59,930 nucleotides of DNA, taken from Gammaproteobacteria bacterium (lineage in GTDB: Bacteria > Pseudomonadota > Gammaproteobacteria > Xanthomonadales > SZUA-36). A model generated the notes under the pieces. It was not told the DNA's origin, searched no databases, and saw nothing but the letters and a program-made list of their open reading frames with translations. A program made the translations under genes and the position numbers. The stretch lies in assembly GCA_030426265.1 (NCBI GenBank), contig JAUHYP010000016.1, forward strand, positions 1 to 59,930, written 5' to 3'. This document shows positions 53,919-59,930 of the stretch, one piece after another. The first letter of the stretch is position 1. Each line of letters opens with the position of its first letter.

Positions 53919-54848
53919 TCAGGTCGGCATCACTTCCCCGCGCTCACACTGTTCCGCGAGCTTTCCGGCGTCTTCCCGCAGAATCTCGGCCATGCGCTGC
54001 GTGGCTGCGTTCGGAAAGTCCGGGTCGGCGAACACCAGGTAGATCTCCGAGCTGCGTTCCGCGCCTTCCCGCAGGGGCAGCGGCTTCAGTCGTCCCGAGT
54101 CCAGCTCCCGCTGGATGGCATGTTCCGGGAACCACGCGAAGCCCATTCCCATGCAGGCCGCCGTGATCTGGGTGGCCTTGTTACTCACGGTCCAGCGCTG
54201 GTCGGCGCCGATCCAGCCCCCGCTTTCGCGGGTGCGCTGCACGGCGCTGTCGCGGATCAGCAGGTGGCGGTGGTCGCGCAGGTCGTCCAGGCCCAGGGGC
54301 CGGCCAAGGGCGTGCAGCGGGTGGTCCGGGTGTGCGGCGGCGATGAAACGGATGGGCATCAGTGGCGTGCCCCCGAAACCCTGGGGCACGTGCGGTGTGA
54401 CGGCCAGGTCGACCCGGCCCTCGAACAGGGCTTCGTCGGCACCCCCCAGCACGGTCTCGAACAGCTGGACGCTGGTGCGCGGATACTCGCGGCCGAAGCG
54501 CTCGAGGGACTCGAGCAGCGACCAGGTGGGGTAGACCACTTCCACGGCCAGGCGCAGTTCGGGCTGCCAGTCCGGTCCCAGGGCCTCGGCGGTGCGTTCC
54601 AGGGCGGACGCTTTCTCGACCAGTTGCACGGCGCGCTGGTACAGCGCTTTTCCGGCCGGGGTGAGGGCCGCCTTGCGACCCTCCCGGGCGAACAGGGCCA
54701 CCTCCAGCAATTCCTCGATCTTCTGCACGGCGTAGCTGACCGAGGACTGGGTCTTGTGCAGGGCCTCGCCGGCCCGGGAGAAGCCGCCGGAATCGACGAC
54801 GGCGATGAAACTGCGCCATTGGTCCAGGCTGATTCGGGGATGCAACAT
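53919..54848 (-). CDS. LysR family transcriptional regulator
   Basis: A 309-residue regulator. The N-terminal winged helix (LDQWRSFIAVVDSGGFSRAG, then TQSSVSYAVQKIEELLEV) is followed by a periplasmic-binding-type effector domain (LRLAVEVVYPTWSLLESLER). It is divergent from an azoreductase-pirin pair and probably regulates it; a T-N11-A palindrome lies between. The inducer is not readable, but quinones or electrophiles are plausible from the targets. Confidence 0.9.
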   Translation of the reverse strand: MLHPRISLDQWRSFIAVVDSGGFSRAGEALHKTQSSVSYAVQKIEELLEVALFAREGRKAALTPAGKALYQRAVQLVEKASALERTAEALGPDWQPELRLAVEVVYPTWSLLESLERFGREYPRTSVQLFETVLGGADEALFEGRVDLAVTPHVPQGFGGTPLMPIRFIAAAHPDHPLHALGRPLGLDDLRDHRHLLIRDSAVQRTRESGGWIGADQRWTVSNKATQITAACMGMGFAWFPEHAIQRELDSGRLKPLPLREGAERSSEIYLVFADPDFPNAATQRMAEILREDAGKLAEQCERGEVMPT

Positions 54849-54884
54849 ATCGTGATATTCGATTGAAAATAACGATTATAACCA

Positions 54885-54899
54885 TTATACATCGTATAA
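54885..54899. promoter_or_regulatory. LysR-type binding site in the divergent promoter region
   Basis: TTATACATCGTATAA has perfect 6-base arms and contains T-N11-A, the LysR motif. The 54849-54947 interval is AT-rich compared with the window and holds related ATCGTGATAT and GGCGATATC elements. It is well placed to control azoR and to autoregulate the LysR gene. Confidence 0.55.
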
Positions 54900-54947
54900 G
54901 GCGATATCTATCATGGCGTCACCGAGCAACCCAACGAGGACTCAGCC

Positions 54948-55550
54948 ATGACCACACTGCTCAAGATCAACACCAGCCTGCACTCCGACGACGGCCAGTC
55001 CTCACGGCTGGCGAATCGCTATGTCGAGCGCTGGCAGGCCGCGCACCCGGACGGGCAGGTCGTCGTTCGCGACCTCGCGGCCGACCCCGTGCCGCACCTG
55101 ACTGCTGAACGCTTCCAGGCCTTCCTGTCCGATCCCGCCACGCGCACCGAGGAACAGGCCCGCGTGGTCGCGGCCTCGGACGAACTGATCGCGGAACTGC
55201 GCGCGGCGGATGTCGTGGTCCTGGGCCTGCCCATGTACAACTTCGGGATCCCTTCCACGCTGAAGTCCTGGATCGACCATGTGGCCCGCGCGGGGGAAAC
55301 CTTCCGCTACACCGCCGATGGCCCCGAAGGCCTGGTGGGCGACCGCCCCGTGCTGGTCTTCGCCGCCCGCGGCGGCCAGTACCACGGCACGCCGAAGGAT
55401 GTTCAGAGCACCTATATCGAGATGGTGCTGAACTTCATCGGAATCCGTGATATCCAATTCATCTACGCCGAGGGTCTGAACCTGGGTGATGCGCCACGCC
55501 GCGAAGCCCTGGACAACGCCTTCGACGAAATCGACCGCCTGGCCGCCTGA
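54948..55550 (+). CDS. azoR: FMN-dependent NADH-azoreductase
   Basis: A 200-residue flavodoxin-like enzyme. LKINTSLHSDDGQSSRLANR binds FMN phosphate; MYNFGIPSTLKSWIDHVARA and ARGGQY are AzoR signatures. It reduces azo dyes and, physiologically, quinones by two electrons with NADH. It starts after GAGGA and is followed by a pirin gene 25 bases away, giving a quinone/electrophile-response unit under the LysR gene. Confidence 0.93.
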   Translation: MTTLLKINTSLHSDDGQSSRLANRYVERWQAAHPDGQVVVRDLAADPVPHLTAERFQAFLSDPATRTEEQARVVAASDELIAELRAADVVVLGLPMYNFGIPSTLKSWIDHVARAGETFRYTADGPEGLVGDRPVLVFAARGGQYHGTPKDVQSTYIEMVLNFIGIRDIQFIYAEGLNLGDAPRREALDNAFDEIDRLAA

Positions 55551-55575
55551 GGCCGCCATGGCAAGGAGCTTGAAC

Positions 55576-56505
55576 ATGAGCACTGACGTGACCCTGAATG
55601 CGAACAAGGACCGGACCGCGGGCGCCCTTCGGACCCGCCCGGTGGCGCGTCTCATCCCCGGACAGGAAACTTCCGACGGGGCCGGCGTGAAGCTGCGCCG
55701 CAGCATCGGCGCCATCGGCGGCCGCCTGGACCCCTTCCTGATGCTGGACGAGTTCGGCACCGAGAACCCGGACGACTACATCGCCGGCTTCCCGCCGCAC
55801 CCGCACCGGGGCTTCGAGACCGTGACCTTCATGATCGACGGCCACATGCGTCACGAGGACCACCTCGGCAACGTCGGCGAGCTCAAGAGCGGCGGGGTGC
55901 AATGGATGACCGCCGGTCGCGGCGTGATCCATTCCGAGATGCCGCAACAGGAGGAAGGGCGCATGCGCGGCTTCCAGCTGTGGGTGAACCTGCCCGCGGC
56001 CGAGAAGATGAAGCCGGCGGCCTATCGCGACATTCCCGCCGCGGACATCCCCGAGGTGGAACTCGACAACGGTGTGCGCCTGAAGGCCATCGCCGGACGG
56101 TTCGCCCTGGAAGGAAGGGAACTGGCCGGGCCGGTGAACACCGAGGCCGGCTCCATGGCCACGGACCCGCACTTCGTCGACCTGGGCATGCCGGCGGGCA
56201 CCGCCGTGGTCCTGCCCTTGCCGGCCGGTCACAACGCCTTCCTCTATGTCTACGAGGGCGCGGTGCGCATCGGCGGCCGGACCGTCGGGCAGCACCAGGC
56301 GGCCGTGCTGGGCGAGGGCGAGGCGGTGGAGATCGACGTCGTTGAAGGCCCCGTGCGCCTGATCGTAGTCTCCGGCCGTCCGCTGGGCGAGCCCGTGGCG
56401 CACTATGGGCCCTTCGTGATGAACACGCGCGAAGAGTTGGAGCAGGCCGTGGCGGACTTCAGGAATGGAACGCTGACGGACCCTGCCGGCTCGGCAACCG
56501 CCTGA
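55576..56505 (+). CDS. Pirin family protein
   Basis: A 309-residue bicupin. HPHRGFETVTFMIDGHMRH and GGVQWMTAGRGVIHSEMP give the metal-binding His and Glu residues of the N-terminal cupin; the C-terminal RMRGFQLWVNLP segment is typical. Some bacterial pirins are quercetin dioxygenases, others redox-linked regulators. ATG at 55576 follows AAGGAG 7 bases upstream. Pairing with azoreductase suggests response to quinone-like compounds. Confidence 0.93.
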   Translation: MSTDVTLNANKDRTAGALRTRPVARLIPGQETSDGAGVKLRRSIGAIGGRLDPFLMLDEFGTENPDDYIAGFPPHPHRGFETVTFMIDGHMRHEDHLGNVGELKSGGVQWMTAGRGVIHSEMPQQEEGRMRGFQLWVNLPAAEKMKPAAYRDIPAADIPEVELDNGVRLKAIAGRFALEGRELAGPVNTEAGSMATDPHFVDLGMPAGTAVVLPLPAGHNAFLYVYEGAVRIGGRTVGQHQAAVLGEGEAVEIDVVEGPVRLIVVSGRPLGEPVAHYGPFVMNTREELEQAVADFRNGTLTDPAGSATA

Positions 56506-56554
56506 CGCCGGTCGTCCCCCCCGGTGACCCCTTGCCCGGTCGCCGGGTAGCGAT

Positions 56555-57202
56555 TCAGATCAGGCCCACGTGCCTCAGGGCCGCATCGGGGGGCGGGTCC
56601 CATTTCGGCAGCGGCACGTTGCCGACGTACTGGATGTCGGCCATGCCCTCGCGGGTGGTGTAGAAGGCCATGGCCGTGAGCATCCGCACACGGTCGAAGA
56701 ACCACGCGGTTTCAACGTGCTCCGGCTTCGCTGCCGGCGGATGGCAGATGTCGTCGCAGATGGCGTGCTGCTGCCCCTCCTCCAGCGACCCGAAGGCCGC
56801 GCCGAACCGGCTGCCGGCCTCCGTTTCCAGCCAGGCGAGGCCCTTGCGTACCTTCTCCAGGTCGCCCGCCATGGCGGGGTAGGGCGCGCTGACCCACTCG
56901 TCGATGAAATCCTGGGCGCCGATGGCGCTGGCGGCGGGCGAGCGTTCGTCGGCCGGGATGATCAGGTCGCAAAGCACCTTCAGTTGTTCCCGCTCGGCCT
57001 CCGTCAGCTTCAGCTCCCAGGCCTGTGCCGGATTGATCAGGTCGGGGTCGGTCGGTGTCCCTTTCGGGCCTTTCACGGAGCTTCCCTGGGCACGCGCCGA
57101 AGACCAGAACACCGGCGCCGCTGCCGCCGCCGCGATCAACTGGATGACCTGGCGTCGGGCCAGGCGCGGCGCGCCGCCTGCCGGGTTATCTGCATGGCTC
57201 AT
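56555..57202 (-). CDS. Gluconate 2-dehydrogenase subunit 3 family protein (second copy)
   Basis: A 215-residue exported small subunit with a Tat-like leader (LARRQVIQLIAAAAAAPVFW). The body (REQLKVLCDLIIPADERSPA) matches PF13618. It overlaps the GMC gene as ATGA and has AAGGGAG upstream. Compared with the 18876 copy it is longer and diverged. It should partner the GMC subunit encoded immediately upstream. Confidence 0.87.
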   Translation of the reverse strand: MSHADNPAGGAPRLARRQVIQLIAAAAAAPVFWSSARAQGSSVKGPKGTPTDPDLINPAQAWELKLTEAEREQLKVLCDLIIPADERSPAASAIGAQDFIDEWVSAPYPAMAGDLEKVRKGLAWLETEAGSRFGAAFGSLEEGQQHAICDDICHPPAAKPEHVETAWFFDRVRMLTAMAFYTTREGMADIQYVGNVPLPKWDPPPDAALRHVGLI

Positions 57203-59001
57203 GAGAAGGCTCCCTTGTTCATTTCCTCGACCATGTGCTCTGCCGCGCGCCAGGCGATGGCCATGATGCTCAGCGTCGGGTTCTTGTCCGCGTTGGACAC
57301 GAAGCAGGCGCCGTCGGTGACGAACAGGTTGGGCACCTCGTGCGAGCGGCAGTACTGGTCGACCACCGATTTGCCCGGGTCCGCGCCCATGATGGCGCCG
57401 CCCACTTCGTGGATGATCTCCCCGGGGGCGGCAATGGCCTTCGCGCCGTCGTCGTGGATTTCGCTGGTCACTTCGCCACCCATGGCGGTGATGATGTCGC
57501 GGAAGGTGTGCTGCATGTGACGGCACTGGTTGAGTTCGTGCTCGGACCACTTCCAGTGGAATTTCAGGGTGGGAATGCCCCACTCGTCCACGGCGCCCGA
57601 GGGGTCGATCTCGCAGTAGCAGTCCTCGTTCGGGATCATCTCGCCCCGGCCGGCGAAGTACATGCCGGTGCCGTAGTCCTTTCGCGCCTCCTCCTTGAAG
57701 CGTTGCCCGTAGGCGCCGTTGGTGCGCCCGCCCAGGCCGGCAAACGTCCAGGCCCCGGGCATGCCGCGGCCGCCGCCGAACTCGATGTGGTAGCCCCGCG
57801 CGAAATCCAGCTCACCCTTCACCTGTTGCTGGTAGCCCCACCAGGGCATGTAGAGGTGCATGCCGCTGGCGCCGTCCTGGTTGTGCGGGGGCATGTTCTC
57901 CAGCGCCGGAATGCGCCCGCCCACCGAGGCGCCGACGGTGTCCATCAGGTACTTGCCCACCAGGCCGCTGCTGTTGCCGACGCCCTCCGGGAACAGCGTC
58001 GATTTCGAGTTCAGCATGATGCGGGCGGTCTCGCAGGCGCTGGCGGCCAGAACGACGAGTTTCGCCGAGACGTGTTCGTCCTGGCCGGTGCGCTTGTCGA
58101 CGTAGTGGACGCCGTTGGCGTGGCCTTTCGCGTCCAGCGTCACCTCGCGCGCCATGGCGTCGGTGCGGATGTCCAGATTGCCCGTGGCCAGTGCCGGCGG
58201 CAGCAGCACCGTGGTGGACTGGAAATTCGCCTTGATGGAACAGCCGCGGCCACAAGGCGTGGCCCAGAAACAGGCGGCGCGTTCGCGCATGGAATCGCGC
58301 AGCACGCGCTGCGCCAGGGCGTTGCCGGGGAACAATTGCTGCGGCAGGCGCTCGTGGTCCTGGCGCTCGGTCAGGATGGCCAGGTGCGAGGGGATGACGG
58401 GAATGTCCAGCTGCTTGTGGCAGGCTTTCTGCGTCAGCAGTTCATGCACCCGCGGCGCCGGCGGCGGCTGCAGGACGCCCGGGGAGGAGTTCGGGGTGTT
58501 CTCCAGCCCCTCGTTGGAGCCGAACACCCCGATCAACGCCTCGGTCCGGTCGTACCAGGGCGCCATGTCCTCGTACGTCATGGGCCAGTCGAAGCCGAGG
58601 CCGTCGCGGGAGTAGGGCTTGTAGTCGTAGGGGCCCATGCGCAGGGAAATGCGGCCCCAGTGATTGGTGCGCCCACCCAGCATGCGCGAGCGCCACCACA
58701 TGAAGTCGACCCCGTCCGCGCTGGCGTAGGGTTCGCCCGGCACGGTCCAGCCGCCGTCGACGGTGGCGTCGAAGAAGCCGAAGGGCTTGTCGGGCGTGGA
58801 AACGCCGCGCAGCGGCGCTTCCGAAGGCAGTTGGAACATCGGCGTCTCGGTGACCGGGTCGTAGTCGCGCCCGGCCTCGAGCATCAGCACCTTCACCCCG
58901 TGCACGGCGAGCACGAAGGCGGTCATGCCACCGGCGGCGCCGGAGCCCACCACGATGACGTCGTAGTCGTCGCGGGATTTGGACGGCGCGGCGGTGTTCA
59001 T
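57199..59001 (-). CDS. GMC family FAD-dependent sugar dehydrogenase (second copy; glucoside 3-dehydrogenase-like)
   Basis: A 600-residue flavoprotein: FAD motif VIVVGSGAAGGMTAFVLAVHG, GRTNHWGRISLRM and C-terminal NPTLSIMAIAWRAAEHM segments. A cysteine group (Cys244, 250, 254 in CFWATPCGRGC) may hold an iron-sulfur cluster as in FAD-glucose dehydrogenases. It sits between a DUF1080 hydrolase gene (overlap ATGA, 58998-59001) and a small-subunit gene, an arrangement expected for a 3-keto-glycoside system. The cytochrome acceptor is not encoded here. Confidence 0.88.
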   Translation of the reverse strand: MNTAAPSKSRDDYDVIVVGSGAAGGMTAFVLAVHGVKVLMLEAGRDYDPVTETPMFQLPSEAPLRGVSTPDKPFGFFDATVDGGWTVPGEPYASADGVDFMWWRSRMLGGRTNHWGRISLRMGPYDYKPYSRDGLGFDWPMTYEDMAPWYDRTEALIGVFGSNEGLENTPNSSPGVLQPPPAPRVHELLTQKACHKQLDIPVIPSHLAILTERQDHERLPQQLFPGNALAQRVLRDSMRERAACFWATPCGRGCSIKANFQSTTVLLPPALATGNLDIRTDAMAREVTLDAKGHANGVHYVDKRTGQDEHVSAKLVVLAASACETARIMLNSKSTLFPEGVGNSSGLVGKYLMDTVGASVGGRIPALENMPPHNQDGASGMHLYMPWWGYQQQVKGELDFARGYHIEFGGGRGMPGAWTFAGLGGRTNGAYGQRFKEEARKDYGTGMYFAGRGEMIPNEDCYCEIDPSGAVDEWGIPTLKFHWKWSEHELNQCRHMQHTFRDIITAMGGEVTSEIHDDGAKAIAAPGEIIHEVGGAIMGADPGKSVVDQYCRSHEVPNLFVTDGACFVSNADKNPTLSIMAIAWRAAEHMVEEMNKGAFS

Positions 59002-59717
59002 TCCGGTACCCGGATCCGGATGTTCCGGAACCAGACCCGGTCGCCATGGTCCTGCAGGCCGATGTGCCCTGAATCGGCGCGACCGTAGCGATCCCAGTCG
59101 GCGAACTTCGAGCGTGCCACGGCCGCCTTCCACTCCTCCGAGCCGAGGACGTACTCGACGATCTTCTCGCCGTTCATCCACTGCTCGACCCGCCCGCCAT
59201 CCATCACGATGCGCACGGCGTTCCATTCACCGGCGGGATGCACCACGCCGCGGGGGGCGGGGTAGAGGGCGTAGGCGGAGCCGGCCGAGGTCAGCGGGTC
59301 CTGGCCGTCGCGATGGACGGCGTCATCGAGCACCTGCATCTCCGGCGCGGCCCAGTAGATGGCGTCGTCGCCGGGATTGGCCAGGTAGAAGATGCCGCTG
59401 TTGCCGCCCGGAGCCACCTTCCACTCCAGTTCCAGCTCGAAGTCGGTATAGGACTCGGCGGTGATGATGTCGAGGCCGGAGGAGTCGCCGCCTTCGCCCG
59501 GAAAGTGCAGGGCGCCGTCATCGATCACCCAGCCTCGTGGAGCGCCGCCGGTGCCGTAGTCACGCCAGTGGTCCATACCCTGGCCGTCGAACAGTTCGAC
59601 CCAACCGTCATCCTCCGATGTGCCGCTTCCATTGGCATCGGCAGGCCGAACCGAAGCTGTCGCCAGCACCATTGCCGAAAGAAACGCCACCCGTGTCAGA
59701 TTTCGCATGGAATGCAT
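58998..59717 (-). CDS. DUF1080 (3-keto-disaccharide hydrolase) family exported protein
   Basis: A 239-residue protein with signal peptide (MRNLTRVAFLSAMVLATASV). The concanavalin-like fold of DUF1080 shows WVELFDGQGMDHWRDYG, GNSGIFYLANPGD, EMQVLDD and the C-terminal GHIGLQDHGDRVWFRNIRIR. Characterised members cleave 3-keto-glycosides. ATG at 59717 has GAGG upstream. Translational overlap with the GMC dehydrogenase gene strongly suggests oxidation at C3 followed by cleavage. Confidence 0.88.
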   Translation of the reverse strand: MHSMRNLTRVAFLSAMVLATASVRPADANGSGTSEDDGWVELFDGQGMDHWRDYGTGGAPRGWVIDDGALHFPGEGGDSSGLDIITAESYTDFELELEWKVAPGGNSGIFYLANPGDDAIYWAAPEMQVLDDAVHRDGQDPLTSAGSAYALYPAPRGVVHPAGEWNAVRIVMDGGRVEQWMNGEKIVEYVLGSEEWKAAVARSKFADWDRYGRADSGHIGLQDHGDRVWFRNIRIRVPE

Positions 59718-59859
59718 CGAGCCCTCGCGTCTTTTTGATGATCGTTTGTGGGAAATTATAGACGGGGTGCCAACGCTGTCACGCACACAGGCGTCAGCAG
59801 GTGACCCGGGTCGGCTTTGCCGATACCCTGTAGGGCGACTTCACCCCGGAAATCTACCC

Positions 59860-59930
59860 ATGCCGAAACCGGTCATCCTGGTGTTTGCCTTGCTTTTCAT
59901 GGTGACGATGCCCAGCCCGTCCGTCTGCAG
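59860..59930 (+). CDS. Start of an exported protein (partial)
   Basis: An ATG at 59860 opens a frame to the window edge. The visible 23 residues (MPKPVILVFALLFMVTMPSP and on) look like a signal peptide. It is divergent from the DUF1080 gene. Its identity cannot be judged. Confidence 0.5.
   Translation, partial: MPKPVILVFALLFMVTMPSPSVC

Noticed and set aside
1..59930. tRNA, rRNA, CRISPR arrays, insertion sequences, prophage or defence genes
   Set aside because: Looked for clover-leaf ends, repeated spacers, transposase motifs, terminal inverted repeats, integrases and restriction or toxin-antitoxin genes on reading through; none was convincing.

Overview
The window is high-GC, gene-dense DNA of chromosomal character, with many 1-4 bp ATGA, GTGA or TGATG junctions between neighbouring genes. 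EpmB (EF-P lysylation), RlmJ, an AniA-type nitrite reductase with a C-terminal cytochrome c, a divergent IPTL-CTERM protein and an ECF-sigma/Ser-Thr-kinase-TPR pair together suggest a free-living gammaproteobacterium, possibly near Xanthomonadales/Wenzhouxiangella-type lineages. That placement is inference. I saw no tRNA, rRNA, CRISPR array, insertion sequence, phage gene or attachment site.

Layout. 1-96: tail of a short-chain dehydrogenase. 355-4539: a family-2 glycosyltransferase abutting a large fusion of a GT14 branching transferase, a DUF5927-like region and a sulfotransferase. 4536-12826: alpha/beta hydrolase, IPTL-CTERM exported protein, unknown protein, MATE exporter coupled to a VOC protein, YbaK-type deacylase, azurin and a von Willebrand A lipoprotein. 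12923-22251: a carbohydrate locus with two divergent arms, a six-hairpin glycosidase, GH31 and GntP permease on the minus strand, and a dehydrogenase small subunit, GMC oxidoreductase and GH105 hydrolase on the plus strand. A LacI/GntR-like operator lies between the arms. 22248-25262: nirK (cytochrome c-fused), nirV and SCO. 25524-30459: a structured leader with a small open frame, then ECF sigma, receptor-like Ser/Thr kinase with TPRs, and a DUF418 membrane protein. 30481-34838: a second ECF sigma with a membrane anti-sigma candidate, two exported HEAT-repeat proteins and an outer-membrane beta-barrel. 35000-40679: RND efflux adaptor, pump, TetR and a 2-oxoglutarate oxygenase. 40729-48815: OmpA-like protein, amidohydrolase, unknown exported protein, rlmJ, an ion transporter, epmB and an SGNH hydrolase. 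48925-53888: a polyamine operon (agmatine deiminase, deoxyhypusine-synthase-like protein, arginine decarboxylase, N-carbamoylputrescine amidase). 53919-56505: LysR divergent from azoreductase and pirin. 56555-59717: a second GMC plus small-subunit pair with a DUF1080 3-keto-disaccharide hydrolase. 59860 to the end: start of an exported protein.

How the genes work together. Two separate loci carry a GMC flavoenzyme with a gluconate-2-dehydrogenase-subunit-3-like partner, as in periplasmic glucoside 3-dehydrogenases. One is tied to a DUF1080 hydrolase, the other to glycosidases and a GntP importer, so 3-keto-sugar (or aldonate) chemistry is a recurring theme. The polyamine operon encodes the whole arginine to agmatine to N-carbamoylputrescine to putrescine route and adds a deoxyhypusine-synthase-like enzyme. 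Azurin, NirK, NirV and SCO form a copper-based nitrite reduction set. The two ECF modules, especially the sigma/anti-sigma/HEAT/HEAT/beta-barrel group, look like poorly described envelope signalling systems.
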